The notes: generated from the letters alone by a model not told the origin. A stretch of 64,000 nt of DNA from Hermodice carunculata (GCA_964020975.1 OZ026629.1:51911146-51975145), one strand, 5' to 3'. Positions 49,165-61,869 are shown, counted from the first letter of the stretch. Translations and numbers: made by a program.

Positions 49165-50940
49165 AAACCAGGTCTTGCCCTGGCGTCCAGAATGCCATCT
49201 GTTGTGTGTAGACTCCCCAGTCTGGCAAACATTTACCCTATAATACCCTGTCTGCATGTAACAAATCAATTTTATCACAATCTCTCTGCACCCATAAGCA
49301 TAATAACAATGGAAAAGTAGTTGACACTAATCTCCATCTGAAAGGCTGCTAACAAAACACCGTATTTTGTTCTGTAAATTTTAACTCCTAATCTCTATCT
49401 TTGTGCACCTGGTTCACTGATATTGAAGAGATCAAATGCATCAATAACATATTCAAATTAAGTTCTCTCTCAGAACTATAGTCATAGTTTTTTCCTCACA
49501 GACTCACCACACAAATGTTCTGTTCATTGTACACAATCAAAAACCAATCCTTGCAACTTTGTTCTCATTTGCTTTGCTAACTAATACCAGGGCATGAACA
49601 GAAACCTATACCAGCATATACCACTCATCTGCTCATGTACGTACTTTCAGGCCCTCTATGAATATTGTCTGTGCAGGCTGAAAATATTTCATAATCATGG
49701 CCTTTCTTTTCTTTACGGGCTTCAAAATTTGAAAATCTACCCAGCACAATCAAACCAACGCAGGTAGCTCCACAATAATTTTCTCTGCTTTTAATGAAAG
49801 CTCTTCACTTTTCAAAAGAAAGGTCATTGTGGACTACAGGCTACACTAAGCGATCACTTTACTGCATTGTCCAGATGGCAAATTTTCTTGGCGACACCTG
49901 GGCCAACCACCACAGTGGCAATCAATACACAACATGGGTTTTAGTCACACCATGAGTCAACTCAGCAGTCATCTATATGTATGTCAGCATCACCATAGTG
50001 ATCCATGTGTCCAGTGAGAACCTGTACTTGTATATGTACTGCTACAATACCTCCTGCAGACTGGTAAAGAGAGCTGTGTATAGCCCTTAAACAAGCTCAA
50101 TACATGTTTTCAACCTCAGACCTTGTGGCAACTGTGACCCCTTGCCCACATGTATTGAAAGTAATTTGTAGATCCCATCTATACCAACAATGTGTACAAG
50201 AATATGGTACATTATCAGTGCTTGTCCACTGTATAATGCAGAGTATTTTGTGCAGTGACCTGCAAAGTCCAATCAACTTTTACACACAGAGCACCAAAAA
50301 CTTTTCTTCACCCTCCCTGTGGGAGCAAAAAAAGAAAGAAAAAAAAAACCTTTCACCTTTTTAAAGGTGTCTTTTTCATGTTACCTTGTCACTCAAAGTG
50401 AAACAAATACGCATTAAGCTACAAGGTCACAATTATAATGTCACAAAATGTCAGTTATTCTATGATACAGTTACACCTTCAAAATGTTTCAAATACAGTG
50501 CTCAGGATAAAATGTCTAAAAAGGAACTGCCACACACTGCCTGTGCTGCTTTGTGCTTTGACCATTCATACAGTTTCTCTTGCAAGTGACTTTACTTGTT
50601 CCTCTTACAAAAAGCAAATTCATTTTCTCTGGTGGTCCATAGGATGAATACAACTATGGCATGGTCCATCCTGTTTGTCTCTATGTAAGTCCCTATAGAA
50701 ATGATACCCACCCACCCCCATTGACCTCATCTGTTCAGATGACAGTGCCAATACACACCCCTTGTGAGTTTCTTGCCCTCATTGTTTATAACTAGGATGG
50801 GTTTTGATTGGATTTGGCATTATGCAGGCTGGAAGACCCTCAAGGCTTTTCACATAAACCATGCCAACCACATTATTTCATTACTGTTCTACAACTGGCT
50901 TTGTCTGAGTTGTACAGCATTCCATCATCCTGCCACAGAA
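49165..50940. other. Unannotated intronic stretch
   Basis: No element or gene recognised. The part at 49660-49930 has low AT-repeat content and words such as AACCAACGCAGGTAG and AACCACCACAGTGG (RUNX/E-box-like), but nothing decisive. Confidence 0.4.
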
Positions 50941-50944
50941 TTAA

Positions 50945-51183
50945 CCCATTTTTGATTAGAATAAGACTGAGTCAACAGCTTTCCTTCGTGTGGGATGGTG
51001 GATAAATATCCAACGAGCACCATGGAAAGCTGTCGTTCTCTCTATGCTTATGCATGCTCTCCTCACAGGCCTCATCCACAATTCTCCATTGAAATATTCT
51101 TCTGATAAAATTTTAAAGCAGAAACATTAAATCAGACAAGATCTTACATCAGGATGCTTGTAGGCACTTTGAGCCGCAGAGGG
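50945..51183. mobile_element. TTAA hairpin MITE, copy F
   Basis: 239 bp between TTAA at 50941-50944 and 51184-51187. The left end is CCCATTTTTGATTAG; the right end, inverted, is CCCTCTGCGGC. The left hairpin arm is TGAGTCAACAGCTTTCCTTC. The complementary arm is shortened to CCATGGAAAGCTG. Confidence 0.7.
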
Positions 51184-51189
51184 TTAAAC

Positions 51190-52440
51190 CACACCATTAA
51201 CCCATTATTGCTAGTGCAATAACAGCACAAAAAGAACTCTCTCTCACTTTCTCACACACAAGTTTCTTGTCTCCATTTACACACTAATTCCCATATAAGC
51301 CAAGTTTGAACTTCATGAAGGGCATGTGAACCCCCCCAAAACCTTTTAATGATATGCCATTAAGCCAGAACATAGGTCCAGGGTTTGATCTGTCAGAACA
51401 AACATAAATGGAGGGGGGGGGGGGAAGGATGGGGGAAAGAGGGTATCAATCTGCAATGAAGGCCCCTTATAATCTGACACTGTTTGTAGTCCGCTGAATA
51501 CAATAGCCTGCTCCACAGTTTGATCAAGCATGCTCTGCCACATTCACCAGGTACATACAAGTATTAGTGACATTAGTCACTGCTTCTAACCAGATCATCT
51601 TGTTTTCTTTTATTAAGGATGCTGTAATTCAACAAGAGACTGTTGGGCACTATCCAAGTGAGATGGTACTTGATTAGAGACCAGGATCTACAAACATATG
51701 CACCACACTATCATTTGGGAATATTTAACAGTTCATCAATAATGCTTGAAATATTACATCAACTTCATCACGAAATGTTCAGATGGTGACCTGGCTGACA
51801 TCCAACTACTTTCTTTCTGTGGAAGCAATCAATTGTCTTCCTGAAAATCGTCACCATTGTTGTTATTACTCTCTCTCACAAGCCTCACAGAACCTGAACC
51901 CCTGCCTGAGCAACTTACCATTCTCTTCCCCAGTCAATATACTACAGTACATAGCTGTGTCCAGAGATTCATCTTAGGAAATTTCAGGAAATTTCTACCT
52001 TCCCCCAATTACCACACCTCCTTGTATTTTCCACCACTGGGCTTGCATGGTTTGTCATATTTATCCACAATCAACCTTTGGATATATAGCCCATAAATAT
52101 GTTTTTCCAAATGTGATGAAAAATAGCAATAGCAAATTCTATCTCCCCCCCCCCCTTTTTTTTTTCAAGAAAAAGATCCCTTCCATACAGTCTAGTTATT
52201 CGCTGATGTACTACTACTCCATTGACAACATATAGAATTCTATCATTCAATCTGTTATCCCGTATGTTGGCAAGTGCTCAGAATCCTATTGCCTGTGAAG
52301 CACCTCTTTACAATGTACAAGTATATGGCTATTCCTTCTGTAAAAGAACCCCTTTATATGGCTGCCCATTCAGCTACATCCCTGTCAAACAGATCTCATT
52401 AACACCACAGATCTATGCTACTTTACATGCCTTTTTAACA
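51190..52440. other. Unannotated stretch grading into a degenerate pyrimidine-rich minisatellite
   Basis: From about 52250 to 53210 imperfect ~40-bp phrases recur (CTTTATATGGCTGC..., TTAACAGCACTCCTTT, CTTCACATC). G12 run at 51413-51424. Confidence 0.4.
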
Positions 52441-52450
52441 GCACTCCTTT

Positions 52451-52649
52451 CAGGCCTTCACATCTACAAATCGTTGGTGAGCTGAAAAAAGCTCACCTGA
52501 AAGCATTCTAGGTGAGCTGTAGGCGAGCTATTCCTATAGTCAGAGTACTTAAATGCAAGATTGAGGTGTGTTTTAAGAGTTCACCTCAATTATTTTAGGT
52601 GAGCTTTTAAGTTGAGTGAAAAATCCCACTCCTCAAACGTGAAGGCCTG
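52451..52649. mobile_element. Short element with CAGGCCTTCAC ends and 6-bp TSD TCCTTT
   Basis: 199 bp. 11-bp perfect terminal inverted repeats CAGGCCTTCAC lie between TCCTTT at 52445-52450 and 52650-52655. Inside, GGTGAGCT and its complement AGCTCACC recur, including an 8-bp hairpin GGTGAGCT/AGCTCACC. Non-autonomous; family unknown. Confidence 0.75.
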
Positions 52650-52698
52650 TCCTTTATATGGATGCAACTTCAAACCTCAAGCTTAACAGCACCCCTTC

Positions 52699-52889
52699 TA
52701 GGGCCAGTGATTTTCCATTTCCAAAAAAGAGGAATTCTGCTTCATCAGCAAAAATTTTTAAAATTCCGTTCCACTGCTAAATATTTACATATAATTCATA
52801 TAAGAAAAATATCAAATTCTGTTTCAAGGATGAAAAAAAATGCACAATTCCGCTTCGGTTTAGGAAAAAACGGAAAATTATTGGCCCTA
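52699..52889. mobile_element. Short TAGGGCC element with near-perfect 6-bp TSD
   Basis: 191 bp with ends TAGGGCCAGTGATTTTCC and, inverted, TAGGGCCAATAATTTTCC. CCCTTC (52693-52698) and CACTTC (52890-52895) flank it. ATTCCGTT-like words recur inside. It belongs to the same family as the nested element at 46214 and is an internally deleted relative. Confidence 0.7.
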
Positions 52890-53031
52890 CACTTCACACC
52901 TCAACCTGACAGCTCACTCCTTCACCATGCATATGGTTGAAACTTCACATCCCACTCTTAACAGCACTGCAACTTTTCATCCCTCTCTAACAGCACTCCT
53001 TTACAATACATGTACGGATGTTCTCTTTCAC

Positions 53032-53036
<5 letters not shown>

Positions 53037-53074
<38 letters not shown>

Positions 53075-53088
53075 TGTATATATATATG
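53037..53088. repeat. (AT)n/(AC)n microsatellite
   Basis: TA run followed by ACACACACATG and a second TA run. Confidence 0.95.
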
Positions 53089-53219
53089 GATGCTATTTCA
53101 CACACTTCTATAAATCTGGCCCATAACTGTAGCACTTTGCCATGTGTGGATACCGCTATGGCTATAGCTCATCCAGCCCCCTGGTTCTCTAAATCAGCAC
53201 CTTTTCCTATAAAACTGTA

Positions 53220-55150
53220 AACATTGATGCTAATTTACTACACCATCTGACATGTAGGCCAAGCCTACTTCTATCCTAGGGGCACCTCTTTTTGTTTATT
53301 TGTTTCATTATTATTATTACCTTTTAAAGGCTATTTTTTAAGATGTATCAAATTTCTTCAAAACCTGAAAACCCAAGACCAAAAGTTTCAGATTCTCAGC
53401 CACTGATGAGTAACTGATTGGGATGTCTTATAATGCCTCCTGAAAATATGACTGGACGTGCCACACATATGTATACCAAGGTACAATTTTTATATATCAA
53501 GCTATAGATCAAAAAGCCTGCAATTAGTTACCTAATACCACCTCAAAGCACCAAATGCACATGTAAAACTTTACTTGACATCTTAACAACAGGACCAGCT
53601 GAGGTTCCACTATTGGTGCCTGCACCTTGCAGACCTCTGTCCATGTATTTGTGCCAACTGTATATCTTTGTCCAACTGTATAGCAAGTTAATAGGTACAC
53701 TCTGGTTGGGTTCCCAGTGACCTACCTAACACAGAGATTTAAAGTTTTTTTCTCCATACAGATCTTTTCCCAGCAAAGATAATTACCAAGTAACGCTTCA
53801 TGATTTAAAGGCAACTTGAAACATTAAGAGGCACAGGTTCAAAGCACATTGTCCTATCAGCTGATAAGCTAGACAGTTTTATGATTACATTCCATGGGGC
53901 ACTGCATCTGAAAAGGCTTCAAGGTGACAAGCCTTCTCTCTTTGATTCTTTCTCATATTGTATGTTGCTGTAATTCACCTTTTTTACAAAAACAGGCATA
54001 ATGTTCACTCATTTATGATGACCTGTTGCCTGAACATAGTAACACTCATCAAAGCGACACAGAATATATTGGCTTGTGGGGCATCTTTCCTTTAAAGTCA
54101 CATATTTTGAAGTTCCTTTGGCAACATCATCCTTATGTCAGAGCCTTGATCTTGTCTTCTTGCTGCTAAATATAACTTGATTGAAGTCAAAACAGCTTGT
54201 CAAGTTTGTACACTGCTCACTTGATGGTAACTTGCAGGTCACATTATTACATTGCTCATACAATATTATAAGCCTACAATATGGTCAAAATCTGCCACAA
54301 GCGTTAAGAGTTATGTTGTAGTGCACAGCTGTATGCCTGTACCCTGTGTTACAAACTAACAAGAGGGCTGTGTGAACAGTGCTCAGCTGATAGTTGCCTG
54401 TAAAGTGAACTGCCGGTGATGGCCTCCCAACATCTTTAGCATCTTTGTTGTGATGATGACAGAGCCACAAATGTTTGGCAGCTGTGTACTGCCAAAACCC
54501 TCACCCTGTTCTCAGCTAGTTAATCCCTCCAGCTAATTTTGCAGACCATGTACCGCCACTTGGGAAAGCTTCATTGCGCCACTGTTTAATTGTATTAAGT
54601 TACAATTTGAGCACTTGTCTAATACTATCTTACTTTTTGCGTGTATTATACAGACCGACAATTTCGTCTACCAGACTGGACTTATACAGGACTTCAACGA
54701 TAAACACATTTGTGACCCGTTCCCACAAAGGGGTGATTAGTCGCTGGGTTCATTCCAGAGATAATGGCATAAAAGAATCATTACAGTCATACATATGATT
54801 CTGATTTAGTGTGGTTAAAGCTTGTTATATCATTTTTTCCATGTTGGGGAATGAAAATTGACTCAGAAACATCAGCCATGGTAGGAACAGAAGGAATGTG
54901 AACTAATCAACTACATAACAATGTAAGCATTCTGAAATTTGCAACTACACTTTGCAACACACCAATGAAGTATTTGGCAGCATAAAATGCCCATGAGTCT
55001 TTGGCGGAACTATACAGGCTCAAACACATAAAAGTTGAATGTGTTAATAGGATTACAAATTGGTGTCATCTAATTGCATCTTTTTGCAGTACATGATAAC
55101 CTGACTGAAAATCAAGGGGCCTAACCTGCTAGGATCCTCACTGAAAAACA
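53220..55150. other. Unannotated stretch; truncated AACAAG head at 54358
   Basis: AACAAGAGGGCTGTGTGAAC at 54358 with CTCAGCTGA behind it is a short copy of the interspersed family. Otherwise nothing named. Confidence 0.45.
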
Positions 55151-55174
55151 ACGTAATGCAGAACTTCATATGTA

Positions 55175-55352
55175 CAGTGGTACCTGATCTATGTCACCAC
55201 TGCCATGAGCAGCCGCATTGCTGTTTGTGGTTACTAGGCTCGGACATAGGAGTCAATTTCTTTGTCAAATTTATCTGTGGTGACAGGTCACCTGCTATAT
55301 GTGTCCACTTTTTCTTGATAGAAGGGGTGGCCACATACAGCAGGTACCACTA
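55175..55352. mobile_element. Tc1/mariner-like MITE
   Basis: 178 bp with ends CAGTGGTACCTGATCTATG and, inverted, TAGTGGTACCTGCTGTATG, with TA on both sides (55173-55174, 55353-55354). About 20 of the first 25 positions pair. No transposase remnant. Confidence 0.6.
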
Positions 55353-55359
55353 TACAGTA

Positions 55360-58300
55360 CTTATATACCTACTGTATACTGTCCTCACTACACCTTGCAC
55401 TTGTGTTTACACTAAAACAAGAGGAAAAATGATCGATGAAAAGTAAATTTGTTTCCCAAAGAGGTCTGCCTACAATACTCTGCACTATCTGCAGCACAAA
55501 GTTCTGCCCACAATACTCTGTGCTGTCTGCAGCATGAAGAACAAATTTGTTTCCTATACTCATGTTTACTGTGGTCTGTTATCCTCTGCTGTCACCTTGA
55601 AGGACAAACCAGAAATCAGCTGCAAAATCCAAGTTACAGGACTGCTCAAGTACATGGTACCTGGGTTAGACCTGGATCTCACATGCATAATTCACCTGCA
55701 AAAGGAATGGAAGCAAGTATATTTTAATCACTACCTGGTTTTCAGTGCTGGAAAAAAACTATCAAACTGCAGCAAATGTGGTGGCATTGCTCATGCAAGA
55801 CTGGTGAGAGATGACCTATAAATGTTAACCCATTGTATACAGTAAATCAAAATAGTATGTTTTCACAGCACAACATGGGAAGATGAAGACAAAAGTTTAG
55901 AATCCTGAGCAATGTGCTAACTGTAATTTTCAAGAACTCAACTTTTTGGGGGGTGGGAGCTTTTTCCTTTTTCTTTAAAACCTTCAATAAAGTAGAGTAA
56001 GACATGGCCTGAATTTTGATTTCCCCCTTTCCTTTTTTTGAAAACAGGAAAGAAGTGCACTGAACACGATGAGCAGGCCCTGTGTACCTGGGAGCCTCCA
56101 GATGCAAGTTTTGCCTGTGTATTGCACAATTTTATTAACAGCCATGTTCAGGGTAAAGAATCTCTGTATTGATGTGTATTACTAGAACGACTTTAGCACC
56201 ATACATACACATACAAAGTGATGTTCAAGTAAACCTTATGTTACTGATACACAAAAATTGTTCCAAGACCTGTATACTTTGGATGAAAGAAAATGAAACA
56301 ATCCAATTTATGTCAAGCACTGACTGGACATATCATGGAAAGATACAGAAGTGTCAACATTTTTAATGCACAGACTGCCAGAACAACCACGGTGAAATTG
56401 ACTCTCACATCCATGCCTGATGAAGATTTGTGCCACAGCCTCCTAGCACGCTAATGTTTAAGTGAGGGATCTTTTTCTGCATGTACTGGTACTGGGGTGG
56501 TGGTGTCCAACCCTGTAAAAGAAAAAGGAGATCTCCCGCCAAGACAGGAGACTTGGATGGTCTGTTGGAGGGGGGGGGGGGGGGTCCGACCCCAATAAAA
56601 CTGAAGAGAAAGTACATGTAAATGTACACAATCACTCAAAACACTAATAAAGTGGTACAATCCAATCTATTTGAACTACTGTCTATATGTACAGTCCATC
56701 ACAGGGAGAAAAAAAATCCATGTTTACAATGCTAGGCGTAAATTTTAACATGGATTCTAACTGGTTGAGGGGCGTCACAAAAGGACCTATCATTATACTT
56801 CTATTGTATTTTGACAAAACAATGGCAAGTTTCCAATTGGATACCTAATTTCAAATTTGCATACTTAAAATCAAGATTGGAATTAATAGGAACTGGACAA
56901 TCTGTATCATGAAATCTGAACAAATTTGGCACAGCCTGACTGGCCTGCATACTTTCAAAGACCATTGTAATAACATTTCATGAGCGTCCTGGCTATTTTT
57001 TATGTGATGTCCCCTGGGTTTTTGTTTCCCTTCACCGATAATACATCTTGTTACATAAAGAGACAGAATCCTGTGCTGGCAGCCTTTCCAGCAAAATTTC
57101 TTCACTGGTAAACCATCAAAATTAGATGTGTGACATAATATTCATTTATATGACTTTTTAATCACTAGGACCTTTTTCTATGAGGCTGTGGATGGGAAAT
57201 AAATAAAAAGCTGCATCATAATTTATTTTTTGACCGACAGAGTTGATCAGTGTGTAACAGCAAATCAAGAAACCATCGCCTACTAAGAAAATGAACTAGA
57301 ATACTAATACATGCAGTTGTCTTCGATCAAAAGTAAAATTTTCATTGAGCATGTGCATGATAGCATACCTGCTCACCATACATCATTACTGCAAGGTAAT
57401 GAAACAAGAGTCGAAATAATAGATACAATTAGACCATGCAAAATTTTCTTTTTCAGCACACAACCTTTTAGATATTGCCTACCAATAAACTAAAAATATA
57501 AAGTAAAATTGTAATGTAAGTGCTATCTTTTGCCATGGCTACTGTCACGACTGATAAACACATCTCTTTCACAGAGAGCTTCTGTTCCACAAGTATTTGA
57601 CTTCTGGATTTAGTGTGTGCAGGGTCAACTAATGTCTACAAGTCACACCAAAACACATCAATAACAGTGTACTATGATTTTCCATAAGATAATTTACTTG
57701 AAAGACTGAAAGATATGTAAACATGTTACAGCTACACCATAATTCATACACCCTGTCAGTGCAAATCTCTTGTGCCTAACACTGATGTGTTCTGTGACTT
57801 TTTCTTCTGCTTTTCTTTTTTCCTTTCTTTTTGACAACTGGGCTAGGAATATTGCACAAAGAGACTGAGAGGATGAGGAAAACTACCACCAAGCCTGCAT
57901 GAAATAACACATGCAGAATTCCCTCCAGATACAGATGACCTGTCTGTGTGAATGTAGGCCTAAAAAGAAGACCGGACGTATCACAGTCATACAAACTCCT
58001 GTTTTTGTGACTGCATAGAGCTGGAAACTGAGTGATTTTTGGACACGGCTTCATCAACCACTTGCCTTAATGGTGTCAAGTCTATACCATATTGTTTTAT
58101 TCTGATTTTTTCGTTTTGTTTAGTCATTTTGTCATCATTTTAATCTTCATCTGCTGTTTTGTGGATTTCTGTTTCGATAATAGCCTCCATGTATTCAGAG
58201 TCCAGGCCAGGCTCTGGACATTCTATCAGTCCAGCCTGGGGGTCCAGTCATGTTTTTCAAGTATGTTCTTGGACAAGGAACCACCATATTCCTGTGTATA

Positions 58301-59037
58301 CAAAATATGCTGACATGCCACGAAGTGTCTGAAAGAGAACCTGAATGGCTGCCACCATGTTCTATGCCCTGGTGTTACAAGTTGTAGCCCACTGGCCAGA
58401 TACCAGCCCAGTGCATGTGATTTATGAGCTTTGATGCATTTGGGATGACCTTGCACATGTAGGTTTCACAAGTGCTTGGCTTTCACCCTGCAATCACCTA
58501 ACCAGCACCAAAGTTTATTCAGGTTTACTTTCAAGACTGCAAAGACCTGGAACTCCCCCATGTACGTACATATATCACAAACAGGAATGAGTGTCAGTCA
58601 AGTACATGTGCATGTATATATTTGGCATTATGATCAAGACAGATCAGCAGTGGCAATGCACAACTCCAAGGGATGTCAGTTTGATGAACCACATGGTCAG
58701 CTATATTTATAATCCAAACAAACTGTCATCTATGACAAGGTTTTGTTGCTGGTCATTACTCTTAAGGCCTATTCTTCACTCATGTGTTATCAGTAGGTAA
58801 AGTACTAAATCATGTTGGTGGTTAGTGAACTCAAAGCCCATAGTTTGAAAAATTCTGGAAAAAAAGTTAGTAATGTATTGACATTTACCTTGTTCTGTGC
58901 TTTATTATGCAGAATGGATCCACATAAATCAGACCCATACATGCATAATCTGGTCTTTAGGTTCTTTGTTGACCCATTAATATCCACTTCAAATAGTAGC
59001 AGTATTCTTACGATCTGGGTTCCAAAAAATCATTAAA
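55360..59037. other. Unannotated intronic stretch
   Basis: A ~38-bp unit is present twice near 55465-55540 (CTGCCTACAATACTCTGC / CTGCCCACAATACTCTGT). G15 run at 56570-56584. Short open frames near 55.5-55.8 kb have no family signature. Confidence 0.4.
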
Positions 59038-59239
59038 GAGCCTTATTATTTACACAGAGGCAGCCTTATCAAATGAATATCACTTTTCCCAATAAAATAA
59101 AAATCAAAATTTCTTATGATATTTGGCTTGGTCAAAACGAGCCTTATTATTTACACAGAGGCAACCTTATCAAATGAATATCACTTTTCCCAATAAAATA
59201 AAAATCAAAATTTCTTATGATATTTGGCTTCGCCAAAAC
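59038..59239. repeat. Two 101-bp tandem copies
   Basis: Copies at 59038-59138 and 59139-59239 begin GAGCCTTATTATTTACAC and differ at about three positions, so the duplication is recent. (GT)n begins shortly after. Confidence 0.9.
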
Positions 59240-60785
59240 TTGCAACAAATATCAATATTCTGTGTGTGTGTGTGTGTTGATACACAGATAGATCTGTATG
59301 TGTGAACATAAGTAAAATTCTTATTTGTCAACAACTTTTAAACACTGTCACCAGGCACTTGGTAAAATGCTCTACGGATGTCAAAACAAATAATTACATC
59401 CGTATATATACATATCTAGACATTCTTGTGTTGATTTGTGGTACTTGTAACCTAAATCCTGACATAAAAGCACCAGAGATCACTAATTTATAATTCTATC
59501 TGTCATGCCACAAATTCTCTCAAGTGACTAATTGTCAACATGGACAACAACTAACATAAAATATCCCGTGCATATTGTTACATTTTTAAAAAATTCAGCC
59601 AAACAGAGGCCAATTGTTGCTTTTTCTTTTTATTCCAAGTCCCTTTGATAGTCTCTGTGTTTTGACAGCTGCAAGTCCAAAAGCCAAATATACATGTAAA
59701 AAGTCTATAAGGTACGAAAGGCTATGCAGACAAAGACACCCATGATCTACAAAATGTGGAGGTAACATGATACCAATCAGCCGGGTTGCACTTGTGTTTG
59801 TGGTAGACCATGTGTCATGTATGTCCATAAAATTCAAAGTATGAAAACACCTTTTGCTGCACTTCAACTTTCAGACATACAAAGAAATATAACCGGAAGA
59901 AATCACTTGTGAAAATCTGTCAATATCAAGAGCATGATTTAAAGAGTACAGTATGTCTGACCTGCATGTATTGTAACTAAGAGGAGGCTTGTTGTTCGGA
60001 CGAAAGGAACGGGGATCAGACAAGTATTTACAACTACACATATGTGTTATTCGCAATCATCATGTCTTTTTCATAAATGTAATTTACTGCAACTATCAGT
60101 GAACTTTAACACCAGCATCCAAATTCTGCTGGCTTTAACTTTAGTTTGGAACTACTTTCAGTCTAATTGTGTATGGGTATGGCTCAAAATCAAATCACTA
60201 ACATCTGATGACTGTCAGATGAGAGAGTATTTGATATGCCTCACAAGCAGCAAATCCAAATCTATTCTACACGTTATTGTGGACTAGCAGAGCCCATGCA
60301 TATAAGGTAGCTATGTGTAATGGCTTGTATCACTGGGACACAAGTCAACTGTGGAACGCAGCCTTGTACCACATGGTCCCCACAGATGATCTTTTGTTGT
60401 TGTCCATTATAAAAATGCAGTCACAGTTCACTATTATTTTGAAAAGAAATTAAAAGATAAATGTGGGAACTTAATAAATAATACACTTGCAAAGAAATGC
60501 ACTTGACTTATGTCCAACGTTCAACAATAAAATAATGTTCTCAACCTTTGTATTCCATTGGTTGTAATTATAAGGTCAGGTGGAATTGTCCATCCAGTCA
60601 TAAAATAGATACAGACAGTCAGCCTTTACAGGCAGAGCAACAATAATATCATTCGATGAATGCTGCTTCACTTGAAGTTTCAAACTCATATACTGTGTAT
60701 ACAAATATGAATTTATTGCCTCTTTCATTAGTAGCAAACACAGTAAATCACGCATGAAGCAAACCACAGGTTTTTAACCTGGCTG
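59240..60785. other. Unannotated intronic stretch
   Basis: A short GT run near 59260 and otherwise unique-looking AT-rich DNA. No gene seen. Confidence 0.4.
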
Positions 60786-60789
60786 TACA

Positions 60790-61865
60790 GCTACAGGACT
60801 GTGTGAACAGCCCATTCTCGGCTGATTTTGACACATTCAATGACAAGTAAGCCCCAACCTGAGCACAGCTTAACTTTGAGCTGGTACTTTATGGATACGA
60901 ATGACCCAGATACTTAACTTCATAAACTAGTTTCATTCTGATCCTGCACAGGAACATCCCAATCTTGATGTAAATCTGGTATACAGTTTTGAAGAAAATT
61001 ACATAAAGACTCACATATGCATTAGGGGGGAGCCCCACCTGCTGAAACAAATATTGGTTCATACGTACCCAAAAGTGTTTGTCTGCAATTTCAAAGCTTT
61101 TGGTGATGCAATTTTAGACAAAAATTATTTTGGAGCCACCCAAGGTACTTCCTGATAAGTTTGAAGTGGGTTTGATCAACAGTAAGACTACAGGGACATA
61201 CATATCCCCAAAGTAACCATGCTAAAACACTCTTAAGTACTGATCATTACACAATGTTAAAATTTTGTCAAAAGATCAACAAATGAAAGTATACCGACTG
61301 GTAAAAAAAATTGGTGGAGATAAATACATGATCTAGTCAAAATACATTTGTACCAAGTTTGATCAAGATATAGCATGTAGTTTTGCAGAAGTTCTAAATT
61401 GAAAATTACACAACACACACATAAATTCATTTAAAAATTAGAAAAAAAAAAAGAGTGATATTAATCGAATAATTTAGGCCTAAATGTCATCACAAGTGTC
61501 CCTATGCAATTTCAAAGCAATTTGCTGCCCAGTTTTTGAGATTTTTATAGAGTGACATTTATTGAATAATTTTAGGTTTATGTGTCATCACAAGTGTCCC
61601 TGTGCAATTTCAAAATAATTTGCTGAGTTTCTGAGATTTTTTAACAGACCCCCCCCCCCCCCAACAAAAATCAAGAAATCAATGGACCATGACCTGTTCT
61701 ACACTGATTTGAAACTTACCCAGGGAACATCCCCATCAAGTTTGATGATAATCTGGCTGATGGCTTTCAAGAAGATTAACAAAAATGAGCTATTAAATTG
61801 TTGACAAACAGATGGACAAATGACTGACTATTCTAAGATTCATTGACTGACAGGTCAGCTGAAAT
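60790..61865 (+). repeat. Interspersed element with CAGCTGA ends and internal ~98-bp duplication
   Basis: The head is GGACTGTGTGAACAGCCC and CTCGGCTGA. The tail is CAGATGGACAAATGACTGAC ... TGACTGACAGGTCAGCTGA. At 61453 and 61551 a block with GTCATCACAAGTGTCCCT is repeated at about 98-bp offset. C14 run at 61649-61662. It shares both ends with the element at 16984. Confidence 0.65.
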
Positions 61866-61869
61866 AAAA

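Noticed and set aside
55534-55821. 95-codon plus-strand frame with a NCSKCGG segment, and a Cys-containing frame near 56050
   Set aside because: I considered a nested zinc-binding or receptor-like gene, but no family matched and no exon chain could be built.
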